DNA from: Siphonodentalium dalli
Lineage: Eukaryota; Mollusca; Scaphopoda; Gadilida; Siphonodentaliidae
DNA length: 64,000 nt
NCBI GenBank assembly: GCA_032622095.1
Contig: CP136062.1
Coordinates: forward strand, 50,917,349-50,981,348
Direction of reading: 5' to 3'
This document shows, piece by piece, positions 22,195-32,640 of this stretch; positions within the stretch are counted from its first letter, which is position 1, and each line of letters starts with the position of its first letter. The notes beneath the pieces were generated by a model that was not told the origin of the DNA, searched no databases, and was given only the letters and a program-made list of their open reading frames with translations. The position numbers and the translations under genes are program-made.

Positions 22195-23245
22195 AGTTGC
22201 ACTTAAGTCCAAATCAATTGCACTTACCTCACATACACTGAGAAAAAAACCTTAGTCATTATGACTAAGATTGATTAGTCCATAACTCAACTAACTTTTC
22301 TTAATCATTCCGACTTATTTACATCTTAGTCATGATGACTAATTCGTATTTGGTCACAATTACTAATATGCTAGCTTTATTGAGCCATAATGACTAACTT
22401 TTCTTAGTCACTGGGAAGTTGAAATTTTTAATTGCTGAAGATTCTGTGCAAATAATTTAAATAATCAACCAGATGGAATATCAGAGAAAGAGTTGAAAGA
22501 AGGACAAGTTTTCAATCAATTCTCTAAACAAAACAAAATAAATATTTTTTCCTTTTTTTGTCTTTTTTTTTTTTCAATTCTCTATAACACAAATTCCAAT
22601 ACTGGTCTTATGAGAGGACTAACATTAGTTTGTGGTATAGGTCTGTTTAACTAGTTTATTTTCCAGAGATTATTGTGGTGTCTATGATATAATAACCATT
22701 TATCAAAAATAATGTAGCCTTTAACTTCTGATATATAAGCCATTCCTTCCATCTCATTCGTCCAATTATAGATCTATTATAATTGCGATACAGTGGAAAT
22801 TGTAGATTTGTCAGCATTTAACAATGAATATTCAGCATCATTTAAGGCAGTGTTGAACTTAGAGTTATTCTTCGTGTAACTTCGTCACTGTGACTAAGGC
22901 CAAAGTTAGTCACAGTTAGTCAAAGTGAGGGGTTAGGCAACGTGATTCCAAATGCTTGTGACTAACCCTAATTTAGTCATATTGACCAGATTATTTTCTC
23001 AGAATATATATACAAGATGCCTGAACTTTACGATTCTTCCTCGAACAAACAAATCGCGTAAATTAAATATTTATTTGACTAAGAAATAAATTAGTCATAT
23101 TAATTTATTGTCATTATGACTAACATTTATTTGACTAAGAACTATAAGTTAGTCATATAAATTTTAACATAGTCACAATCACTAACTTGGCTGATGACTA
23201 AGAATAAGTCAGTCATTGTGACTAAGGATTTTTCAAAGACTTTTC
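22195..23245 (+). repeat. Region dense in TTAGTCA/TGACTAA words
   Basis: It starts with the right copy of the CAATTGCACTTACCTCACAT segment, then more than a dozen TTAGTCA or TGACTAA words. They are often paired as short palindromes such as CTTAGTCATTATGACTAAG. Bases 22440-22870 are less repetitive. Nothing coding is recognised. Confidence 0.6.
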
Positions 23246-23439
23246 TATATATAGGCTGGTGACAACCCTGCCAATGGATAGGAAGGTTATAATTTACGGA
23301 ATTTGATCAACAACTGCCCAAACACGGGGGAACAGTTCATAATAATGCACGCATACGAGATCACTGGGTCGCGGCCATATTGGATTGGTCCAGCCCCGTT
23401 TCGTAGTTTAAGAGATTCTTCCAGCTCCAGTTCCGTGGT

Positions 23440-23939
23440 TTAAATGTACTCAATCCGATCAGAGGGTCCCCATCTCAACAGATTCCAACAACAACAATCC
23501 GATCAGAGGGTCCTATTTTACTATTTCTTTGGCGTTGGGGGTAAAAAAATATTTGATTCGAGTCGAGGAACCCATCAAACAAAGCTCAGAGTTATTAGAT
23601 ATTGATTTTTGAAATTTGTTATTTTCTCGAGATGAGTACTAATAATTGCATTCAATTTCGTAATCTGCTCGAGATGTGTACACCAAAACACTATTCAAAC
23701 AGACAAGGATGGATAACTCTAAAATCAAGTGGTAATAATAACGCAATTTTTTACTGTGTTCTGGGCCAGAAAGTATTCCCGATAATGAAAAATAATAGAT
23801 TTCTAAAATCGATATCTAACAAATCTGAGCTTTGATGGGTGACTTCGTAGACTCGAATCAAATATTTTTGACCCCCGAAGCCATTGAAATAGTAATTGAG
23901 AGGAGTTTTATCGGAATGAGTACCTTTAAGTGCTATATA
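23440..23939. mobile_element. TTAA-bounded foldback (GTACTCAATCCGATC family), copy 1
   Basis: TTAA at 23440-23443 and 23936-23939 bounds ATGTACTCAATCCGATCAGA and a complementary end, GGAATGAGTACCT. Inner arms are also complementary (ATTTGATTCGAGTCGAGGAA against its reverse). A second copy is at 29586-30072, with fragments at 3725 and 33755. Reading frames 23602-23835 and 23751-24038 mirror the arms. Confidence 0.78.
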
Positions 23940-24089
23940 CGGGTCAAAGTTCTGGAGTATATAGCATTTCCATATGTATGGGGCTTTTGAATAATTCATG
24001 ACTTCCATATATGGAATGCTACTCCATAACTTTGACATGTAGCGCTAAAGCCATGGAACCAGTTATATAGTGACAGGGCGTATTAACAC
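23940..24089. repeat. Short inverted repeat around TATATGGAA words
   Basis: GTGCTATATACGGGTCAAAG and the later TAACTTTGACATGTAGCGC, with ATATGGAATGC words, form an imperfect foldback of about 100 bp. No termini are clear. Confidence 0.4.
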
Positions 24090-24605
24090 AACCATGGCCA
24101 AGTGGTCCTGCTTCTATGATATGATGTTGGTGGTCCTGTTGAATTGATATGCATGCTGCGGGTAGGGCACACTGATGCCGTTACGAAAAAGTACCGTTAT
24201 TTGTTCTAAAGTTGTCATTTTAGCCGTGTTTGGCTAATCCGAGCGATTTGAGAAAAAACCAGTGTGTGTATGAAACATTCAAGAACATATATATTATTGA
24301 ATATATAATGGCTGCGCTGGTATTTCTGAAACGACGTGAATAACCATCTTGATTATATTGATTTTCAACAACTAATACAACCAGTAATAAAAATGTTTCG
24401 CAATAAATATATGTTTTTGAATGTTTCATACGCATAATGGCATTTCCTGGATATGTTCAGATTATCGGAACACCGCGAAAAAGACAAATTAAAAAAATAT
24501 AACGGTACTTTTTGTGAACAGCATCAGTTTGCCATAACAGCATCATAGCAATTCAGCAGGATCCAACCGCATCATAGCAGATAATCAGGACCACTTTACC
24601 AGGGG
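24090..24605. mobile_element. Foldback element with arms of about 100 bp (AAGTGGTCCTG)
   Basis: The left arm GGCCAAGTGGTCCTG...GAAAAAGTACCGTTAT is inverted on the right as ATAACGGTACTTTTTGTG...CAGGACCACTTT. An inner pair (TGAAACATTCAAGAACATAT and its complement near 24410) extends the foldback. The ORF at 24220-24435 is arm sequence. Confidence 0.68.
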
Positions 24606-24639
24606 TGTAACACTACACATAGACAACAAGTAAACCATA

Positions 24640-25330
24640 ATCAGAAATGGTAACGCCCTCAAGATCATATTATTAGCCATAAATATAAATTATAATATAA
24701 AATATATTGGTTACATGAATTCACCGCCTCAGAATTCCGTTAAAACAACTAATCCTTCGAAATATTACAAACAACTACGCTTATTACTGCAGGTTTCTCA
24801 TTCACCACACCAGAAAGCTTCTAAATGCGGATAAAAATTCCGAGGTATTGTGTTCCCCCCAAGAGTGCATGGTCCAGCCATTGTTCATATATACCTAAAT
24901 ATCGAAAGCAATTAACGCGGTCATAATTGTTACATACTGCACACTATAAGACATCCAGCGGATACACACCCCACGAAAACCCGAAATGTATTGTCCTGCG
25001 AGAAATCCCATCGCTATATATAGCTCAATTTGACACGGCAAGATTAGCCTTCCTACAATATCCATAAACAAGATCATATTATATACCCATGATTTTAATT
25101 ATAGAATATAAAATATATTGGTTTCGCGAATGACCAACTCAGAATTCCGTTAAAATAACAATAACAAACAGCACCTAATTAACGAACCGGCGGCCGACTC
25201 GGCCGTCTCCGACCACAACCATCAGTGGGCTGCAGAACGAAAAATATTCCGACTACAGCCATCAGTGGCCTGCAGAACGAAAAATATCTATAAAAGTTGA
25301 AATATAAGACTTACAAATTATCTTTTAAAT
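24640..25330 (+). repeat. Direct duplication, spacing about 400 bp, and a short tandem
   Basis: AAGATCATATTAT...ATATTGGTT and CTCAGAATTCCGTTAAAA occur near 24660-24745 and again near 25070-25155. A 38-bp pair (CATCAGTGGGCTGCAGAACG, then AAAAATATTC) sits at 25213-25288. No gene is seen. Confidence 0.5.
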
Positions 25331-26079
25331 TTCTTTTATTGGTAATTGACATTATTGACATAATTGACATAATAATGTACAAAGGACAATTAACGGAATT
25401 GAAATTCCCAACTACGCCTTTTACCGGTGACCGGCTCCTGATCGCGCAGTTCGACTTTTAAATAACCGGGGAAAAAAACAATTTTCTATTTATAAAAGTC
25501 CCATCGGCCCACATGTTTCTAATATTTGGCCTACAGTATACACGCGGGCGTGCTAATGAGATAGCAGGTCTCATCTGTCACATCGCTCGATATAAGTCAC
25601 TCATAAGACCATTGTGAATTGAGTGTGAAGGTGAAGGTAACAGTTTTTAAATACTCCGAATTGTTTTTATTAATATATATGTCTTAGTTCGTTTATATCA
25701 AATTGACTTTTTTTCAAGCTCCGTGCCAACAGTCAACACAGCGGAAATTTCAACCAAAGGAAAACAATATTGTGCTTAGTTGAAACACATTTCATCTCCA
25801 AATATTTATTGAAAAATTTATAAATGGGTTTGGGAACAGATGTTGCCACTTAGAATTGCTGTTTTCCGTATTGCATGGGTTGTATTCAAAATACTTGATA
25901 TTGTGCGAGGGGATTCCATTTGTTCCTAACTCCAAAGAGCGATCATGATTGTTTTGATGTTGTATACGCGTTTGCGTGAAATATTTAGAACAGTTAACGG
26001 CCGACTTAATTTTCGAATACCCATATTACATTATTCCATATGATATACCATTTGGAAGAGGAACCAAAATATATATATA
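25331..26079. other. No gene or repeat recognised
   Basis: AT-rich, apparently single-copy sequence. No reading frame of note and no splice-bounded exon could be supported. Confidence 0.45.
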
Positions 26080-26581
26080 CTAGCCGATGAGCCCGACGTT
26101 GTCCGGGCTATTCAAAAACCAAATTTCAGGTCGATAGCTCTACCCGTTTCCGAGATCTGGTCTGCGCATGCGCGAAGCTGGCGTCGCACGGGCTCGGCAA
26201 CCCGATAAAATTCGTATCCGGGGCAAGATACATTCACATACCAAATTTCAAGTCGATAGCTCCACCCGTTTCCGAGATCTCGTCTGCGCATGCGCGAATC
26301 TGGCGTCGCACGGGCCCGGCGACCCGATAAAATTTGTATCCGGGGCAAGATACATTCACATAGCAAATTTCAAGTCGATAGCTCCACCCGTTTCCGAGAT
26401 CTCGTATGCGCATGCGCTGCACGGGCGCCGCACGGGCTAGCCAATACGACAACGTCGACCGCCTGGTCAAACTACACACACGTACCAAGTTTCGTCCCGA
26501 TCGGTCGAGAATCGTAGATTTGTATAAATGACATACAGACATACAGACATACAGACAGAGGTCTTCAAAATATATAGGAGA
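26080..26581 (-). mobile_element. Non-autonomous Helitron, copy 1
   Basis: On the minus strand it starts TCTCCTATATATTTTGAAG. It ends with a hairpin (GCCCGGACAACGTCGGGC), then TCATCGG and CTAG followed by host T. These are Helitron hallmarks: 5' TC, 3' hairpin near CTRR. Three internal units of about 121 bp carry TTCGTATCCGGGGC-type and GCGCATGCGC words. No Rep/helicase is encoded. Confidence 0.82.
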
Positions 26582-26929
26582 CTAGCCGATGAGCCCGACG
26601 TTGTCCGGGCTATTCAAAAACCAAATTTCAAGTCGATAGCTCCACCCGTTTCCGAGATCTGGTCTGCGCATGCGCGAAGCTGGCGTCGCACGGGCTCGGC
26701 GACCCGATAAAATTCGTATCCGGGGCAAGATACATTCACATAGCAAATTTCAAGTCGATAGCTCCACCCGTTTCCGAGATCTCGTATGCGCATGCGCTGC
26801 ACGGGCGCCGCACGGGCTAGCCAATACGACAATGTCGACCGCCTGGTCAAACTACACACACGTACCAGTTTCGTCCCGATCGGTTGAGAATCGTAGATTT
26901 GTATAAATGACATACAGACAGAGGTCTTC
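26582..26929 (-). mobile_element. Non-autonomous Helitron, copy 2 (5' end truncated)
   Basis: Its CTAG 3' end (26582-26585) abuts the 5' TC of copy 1 with no spacer, so the two run head to tail on the minus strand. Its 5' end stops at GAAGACCTC, where it is fused head to head with copy 3. Confidence 0.8.
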
Positions 26930-26936
26930 AAAGACC

Positions 26937-26969
<33 letters not shown>

Positions 26970-27498
26970 TTGTCATTAATACAAATCTACGATTCTCGAC
27001 CGATCGGGACGAAACTTGGTACGTGTGTGTAGTTTGACCAGGCGGTGGACGTTGTCGTATTGGCGAGCCCGTGCGGCGCCCGCTTCGCGCATGCGCAGAC
27101 GAGATCTCGGAAACGGGTGGAGCTATCGAGTTCAAATTTGCTATGTGAATGTATCTTGCCCCGGATACGAATTTTATCGGGTCGCCGAGCCCGTGCGGCG
27201 CCCGCTTCGCGCATGCACAGACGAGATCTAGGAAACGGGTGGAGCTATCGAGTTGAAATTTGCTATGTGAATGTATCTTGCCCCGGATACGAATTTTATC
27301 GGGTCGCCGAGCCCGTGCGACGCCAGCTTCGCGTATGCGCAGACCAGATCTCGGAAACGGGTAGAGCTATCGACTTGAAATTCGGTATGTGAATGTATCT
27401 TGCCCCGGATGCGCAGACCAGATCTCGGGAACGGGTGAAGCTATCGACTTGAAATTTGGTTTTTTATTAGCCCGGACAACGTCGGGCTCATCGGCTAG
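26930..27498 (+). mobile_element. Non-autonomous Helitron, copy 3 (inverted)
   Basis: The junction with copy 2 is a palindrome (AGAGGTCTTCAAAGACCTCT). It carries four units of about 120 bp (the last shortened) and ends in the GCCCGGACAACGTCGGGC hairpin and CTAG at 27495-27498. The long frames on either strand here are repeat sequence, not genes. Confidence 0.8.
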
Positions 27499-28118
27499 TC
27501 TATTATATATTTTGGAAGATCTGTCTGTGTATCTGTGTGTCTGTCTGTGTGTCTGTGTGTTCGCGATGGACTCGAAAACGGCCGAACCGATTTCGATGAA
27601 ACTTGGTATGTGGGGGTATTTTCGGCCGAGAACTGGCATAGGCCTATTAATTTGTCCGTGCGACGTGACCTTGACCTTGAAATCGGGTAATTTCAAGGTC
27701 AAACGCCCGAATATTACGGGATTTCGATGAAACTTGGTATGTGGGGGTACATTCGTACGGGGAGTCTCATAAGCATATTCATTTGCCCGTGCGACGTGAC
27801 CTTTACCTTGAAATCGGGTCAATTCAATGTCAAATCGCCAATTTTGATGGGATTTCGACGAAATTTGATACGTAAGGTTACTTTTGTCCACTGAGTGTTT
27901 TGGACGGGTCGAGTCGTGACCCCGACCTGACATTGACCTTCAAAATGATCAATTCAAGGTCAAATCGGGTAAAACCGGATGGATTCGACGGGCACGTTTG
28001 TCGGGTACTTTTTTCCGGGCAGTGTTTTGAACTGGTCAAATCGTTACCCCACTTGACCTTGACCTTCAAAATGGACAATTCAAGGTCAAAGCCCGGACGA
28101 AGTCGGGTCACCTTCTAG
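27499..28118 (+). mobile_element. Non-autonomous Helitron, copy 4 (different subfamily)
   Basis: It starts TCTATTATATATTTTGGAAG directly after the CTAG of copy 3. It ends with hairpin GCCCGGACGAAGTCGGG then TCACCTTCTAG. The internal units are different: TTTCGATGAAACTTGGTATG and TGACCTTGACCTTGA words. Confidence 0.8.
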
Positions 28119-28126
28119 TATATATA

Positions 28127-28228
28127 TATACTAGAAGGTGACCCGACACGTACCAAGTTTCGTCCCGATCTGTCGAGAATCGTAGATTTGTATAAAGGAC
28201 AGACAGACACGATTGTTTCAAAATATAT
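28127..28228 (-). mobile_element. Helitron remnant, copy 5
   Basis: About 100 bp keep the 3' end (CACCTTCTAG at 28129) and a 5' TTATATATTTTGAAAC stretch in minus orientation. It is tail to tail with copy 4 across TATATATA. The interior is deleted. Confidence 0.65.
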
Positions 28229-28249
28229 AAGAGAGAGAGAGAGAGAGAG

Positions 28250-28293
<44 letters not shown>
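28229..28293. repeat. (GA)n then (TA)n microsatellite
   Basis: About 12 GA units are followed by about 20 TA units. Confidence 0.95.
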
Positions 28294-28296
<3 letters not shown>

Positions 28297-28960
28297 CTAG
28301 AAGCTATCAAACGGTTGCACCATCGGAGCTGAACATTTGCACATATGGGTAATTTGACCATGGGAATCTTAGTAGATAGGTCCTATTGACTCCTGGTGTC
28401 TTAAAAGGGCACTAATAAGTAATTTAAATATATTAATAATTATAATACCCAAACTTGTTGCAATCTGGCCGGTGAAAATTGAAACAGGAATAAATTGGCC
28501 CAAAGAGTGTCATGAGATATATGCCGTTTACCCCCGACTACTTAAATGGGCGAATATGAGCAATAAAGAGTGTTCTTTATCAGCTTAGAAGAAATGTAGG
28601 AAAATTGGTACAGATGCGTCACCTTGCCAGGGGAATGTCATGGGATAGGTGTCTTTGACCCCGTGTGACCTAAAGGGACTGCCGCATTATATGATAAATA
28701 CAGAGCGTCTATTATCAGTTCAGAATATATGTGAGGAATGACGCGGGGATATCATGGGATATATAGGTGCTGTTGACCTCATACTTATTTAAAGAGGCAT
28801 TACTAATTGGCAATAAAGAGCGTTAATTATTAACTTAAAATATACATGTATATGTAACGTTATCCCGAGAGTCATGTAACAGGTTGTTTACCCCAGATAA
28901 CGCCCCGGGTTATAATATTGTTTGTTCATGTTTGTTTGCACATAAAACATATTATTAATT
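28294..28960 (+). repeat. Modules of the AATAAAGAGCG Helitron family
   Basis: Blocks of about 130-165 bp carry GGTAATTTGACC, ATCATGGGATAT, TTAAAGGGCACTAATAA-like and AATAAAGAGCGTT words. The same modules occur at 30318-31010 (plus) and 36240-37055 (minus). Neither terminus is present here. Confidence 0.6.
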
Positions 28961-29307
28961 AGCTATCGGTTATCGGCGCAATAAGTAGAACGCTGCCCGC
29001 GTCAGTAATATAACAACAAGTCGGCCAATAAGTAGAAAACGCGGCCAATAAGTAACAAAAGACTGTCTGTTCGTCATTAGCAGAACATAAGCTTCCGGCG
29101 AGCAAGGCATGGTACCTTGTTTGCGGGCCCAGGACACCATTGCTCATTCTGAATTCTGAAGTCGCTGCAAATTCTTCACAAAGTTCACAAAAATAACAAT
29201 TGCTGGAATAATTGTTAATTTAATAAAACACACAATGGTATATCTATATGTTAATATATTCATCCTGTGAAACAATTATTACATTGTTGCTAATTAATAA
29301 AATACTT
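28961..29307. other. No gene recognised
   Basis: AT-rich with a small GC-richer block (28975-29160) holding AATAAGTAGAACGC-type duplications. A minus frame at 28959-29147 shows no family. Confidence 0.4.
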
Positions 29308-29443
29308 ATTAATTGGTTATTTCCACATTGACCGAGTTATGAGGCCTCGGTCTGTCGTAGTAGCCTTCGTCCTGCGGCCTCAGGCCAATACGACAGACCT
29401 CGGCCTCATAACTCGTCCAATATTGAAACAACCAATTAATAAC
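29308..29443. repeat. CpG-rich palindrome with arms of about 50 bp
   Basis: ATTAATTGGTTATTTCCACA...CGAGTTATGAGGCC is mirrored by GGCCTCATAACTCG...AACCAATTAAT. A 28-bp GC-rich centre separates the arms. It looks like a very short foldback MITE. Confidence 0.65.
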
Positions 29444-29526
29444 ATATATTATCTAGATTATAAAAGTAAATATTTATTTGTAATTATTTTATATATAAAA
29501 TATATATTTGAGTTTTATTAGTATAC

Positions 29527-30317
29527 TAGCTGGTGTACCCGGCGTTATATATAAATGTTAATTTTAATAATTAAACAAACAAACATTAAAGGTACTCAAT
29601 CCGTAAAGAGGGTCCTCATCTCAACAGATTCCAACAACAACAATCCGATCAGAGGGTCCTATATTACTATTTCTTTGGCTTTGGGGGTAAACAAATATTT
29701 GATTCGAGTCGAGGAACCCATCCAACAAAGCTCAGAGTTATTAGATATTGATTTTTGAAATTTGTTAATTGCTCGAGATGAGTACTAATAACTGCCGTCA
29801 ATTTAGTAACTTGCTCGAGATTTTACGACAAAACTCTATTCAAACAGACAAGGATGGATAACTCTATAATCAAGTGGTAATAATAACGAAATTTTGACTG
29901 TCTTCTGGGCCAGAAAGAATTCCCGATAATGAAAAATAATAGATTTCTAAAATCGATATCTAACAAATCTGAGCTTTGATGGGTGACTTCCTCGACTCGA
30001 ATCAAATATTTTTGACCCCCGAAGCCATTGAAATAGTAATTGAGAGGAGTTTGATCGGATTGAGTACCTTTAAATTAATTTTAATAATTATACTTCACCC
30101 GTAATAAACAAACATTTACTTTTATCTAGATAATATATTTTACAAACAAACATGAACAAACAATATTATTTTTATATATAAATTTTGTTTGTTCATATTA
30201 AAATGTAATTTTATTACATTTTAATTGCAATATAGTTCAGACTGATACTTGTTTTAACTGACTTGAAGAGCCACTAATAAATTACATAACCCGAGCAACG
30301 CCGGGTACAGCAACTGG
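29527..30317. mobile_element. Two outward-facing Helitron 3' ends around a nested element
   Basis: Left: minus-strand end ACGCCGGGTACACCAGCTAG, then T. Right: plus-strand ACCCGAGCAACGCCGGGTAC, then AGCAACTGG followed by T. Both have the hairpin and CTRR form. AT-rich sequence and a TTAA element (29586-30072) lie between. Confidence 0.6.
29586..30072. mobile_element. TTAA-bounded foldback (GTACTCAATCCGATC family), copy 2
   Basis: TTAA at 29586-29589 and 30069-30072 bounds AGGTACTCAATCCG and CGGATTGAGTACCT. It is nested between the two Helitron ends. Confidence 0.8.
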
Positions 30318-31010
30318 TATACTAATAACACTCAATTTTGTGTGTTAGTTCATGTCTGTTTGTCCGCTTGTAGGCGACCAAACGGCTAGACCATCGGAGT
30401 TGAATTGTTTTATATAGGAGTAACTTGACCCGGTGCGTTATAGGTCCCGTCCACCCCAGTTGTCTTAAAAGGGCACTAATAATAATAATTAGATATATAT
30501 TTTGGCTAGAAGCGACCAAACGGTTGGACCATCAGAGCTGAAACTTTTTACATATAGGTAATTTGACCCGAAGAATTTTATTAGATATGTCCCGTTGACA
30601 ACAGATGTCTTTAAATGGCACTTATAATTAATTTAAATTATATACCAAAACTGGTTGCAATCTGGTCGGTGAAACTTGAAACACGGGATACATTGGCCCA
30701 CATAGTATCATGAGATATATATATGCCGTTTACCACGGACGACTTAAATGGGCAGATATGAGAAATAAAGAGCGTTAATTATCAGCCTTAGAAGATATGT
30801 AGGAAAATTGTACAGATGGGTCACCTGACCAGGGGAATGTCGTGGTATAGGCGCCTTTGACATCAGACGATTTAAACGGGGACTAATACATGATATGATA
30901 AACGAATAGCGTTTATTATCAGCCCAGAAGCTATGTGGGAACATTGGTGCAAAAATGAAAAATGATTAGGGGAATGTCTTGGGATAGGTTCTGTTTACCC
31001 CTCATATTCT
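30318..31010 (+). mobile_element. Helitron of the ACTCAATTTTGT family (5' part)
   Basis: It begins TATACTAATAACACTCAATT directly after the CTGG end at 30317, then has GTCCGCTTGTAGGCGACCAA and AATAAAGAGCGTT modules. The 5' sequence matches the minus-strand end at 37055. No 3' end is found. Confidence 0.62.
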
Positions 31011-31330
31011 AATATGGGTTTCGTCCGCATTATTTTTACTGAGTTATGCCCCTTTTTCTACTTAGATTTTACCTGATTTGCAGTTTCCGGATGATAACTT
31101 TAGATTGAATCAAGTGAACTGAACAAATTTGGTATATTAGTTTACCACCCAAAGATACAGACCAAGTTCGAATATTGGTTTCGTCCGCATGATTTTGATT
31201 GAGTTATGCCCCTTTTTCGACTTAGATTTTACCTGATATGCGGTATCCAGATGATAACTTTAGATTGAATCGAAAGAACTGAACCAAATTTGGTATACAG
31301 ATCAAGTTCAAATATGGGTACTGCATGTCT
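31011..31330 (+). repeat. Tandem repeat, two units of about 180 bp (GAGTTATGCCCC)
   Basis: GGTTTCGTCCGCAT, GAGTTATGCCCCTTTTTC, GATGATAACTTTAGATTGAA and AATTTGGTATA are each found twice. It is another lophotrochozoan CATAACTC-type module set. Confidence 0.7.
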
Positions 31331-31853
31331 ACATGCCCCGCTACACCAGAAACGGGCGTATTATGCCACGCCCCGACAATATGCTTTTGTTTTTTTAATT
31401 GAACTATGTATAGAAACTGCTTGCACGTTGGTAAGTGCATGGTTACAGGAGCAGCCTGGCATGTCACATCCATGGCAGTCTCATTTATATAACAAACGAG
31501 ACATGATCAGGACTGATTCTTGTCCCCATTGAAGATATGTATGCAGTTGTCTACACTCATACACTAAATGAACCCCAAGTTCACAAAACGAATAATTGAA
31601 ACTGACCATTTAATTTGTGTATTGCAAGTCTGAATAAGTATGTATTTTTTATCTCAATAAAAATTATATAAACACAAAATTCGAAGTGAGACACCCGTGC
31701 CCACAACAAAGACCGTCAACAACGTCCCTGTATACTTCCGACAAAAAAAAAATAGAAGCGCAGTGCATGGTGACCCCACCCAACCACCATCTCGATGCTT
31801 ACCTGAAATAGATTCACACACAGGGGTTCGGCAACGCTTTAAATGATATATAA
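31331..31853. repeat. Mostly unannotated; left copy of a 150-bp direct repeat
   Basis: Bases 31685-31838 (CCCACAACAAAGACCGTCAA, GCGCAGTGCATGGTG, CACAGGGGTTCGGCAAC) recur at 34115-34248 with about one change in ten. The rest shows nothing recognisable. Confidence 0.5.
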
Positions 31854-32505
31854 CAGGGTCCGCGCTGGACCAAAATGGTCTTTTGCCAAATAATTTGCCA
31901 AATGAAAATATGTTTTGCCAAATTATTTTAGAATTTGCCAAATTCTATCCCTGATAGTATCATTTTCTGCAACCTTAAGTCTTACGTTTCGACACTCTCG
32001 GTTTGAACGACTTTTGTTATCGATAGAAAGGCAGTTAGTTAATAATTAATTATACTCTCATCTCTTTTCTGGTTTATCATAAAACAATCAGCCAATCACC
32101 AAAACATACAATGGTAGAAGGGTTGCTTCATTAGAAGGCCACACCACAGGAGGATTAGTTATGTAAACACCACCACCAGCCTAAATAATAGTAATCCCTC
32201 CAACCGTCCGTACTAATGCTATGAGATTAACTGCATCTTAATAGAGGTGTTATAACCTTATACAGTCTGGGTGAACGTCGACTCTATATTTGAAATGAAT
32301 ATTTAGGTATGAGTTTACTCAGACTGAACCTTATACACCACCACTATTATAATTATGTTGTAAGAGTTTCCTGAAATTAGTGGTATTTATTGACCAATAT
32401 TTTTCTTGAGTAATTAAAAAGTAACTTGCCAAATGAAGATATTTTTTGCCAAATCTGAATTATTTTTGCCATTAGCAAATTTGGCAAGTGGCAGCGCAAA
32501 CCCTG
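31854..32505. mobile_element. Possible hAT-like element with TTTGCCAAA repeats
   Basis: CAGGGTCCGCGCTG at the left is matched by the complement of CAGGGTTTGCGCTG at the right. TTTGCCAAA words cluster inside both ends. A CAGGG start fits hAT-type elements. No clean 8-bp duplication is visible. Confidence 0.5.
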
Positions 32506-32509
32506 TATA

Positions 32510-32640
32510 TTAACCCTTTCGTGGTGGGAGCTGCGCTGGTGCAACACACTGTCATACAATGCCAAGGTAAATATTGTTAGGCCAGTGTATCCCGGACCCC
32601 ATGTGGAGTCACATTTATTAATAATCGTACTGAAGCGTGA
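32510..32640. mobile_element. Fragment of the GGGAGCTGCRC TTAA element
   Basis: TTAACCCTTTCGTGGTGGGA, then GCTGCGCTGGTGCA and AAATATTGTTAGGCCAGTGT, match 42433-42692. The right half is lost. Confidence 0.6.

Noticed and set aside
26112-27933. Many frames of 60-188 codons rich in Arg and Ser
   Set aside because: They are translations of GC-rich Helitron units; the same peptide appears on both strands.
28229-28293. Idea that the GA/TA tract is a promoter element
   Set aside because: It is a simple microsatellite between Helitron fragments with no gene start next to it.
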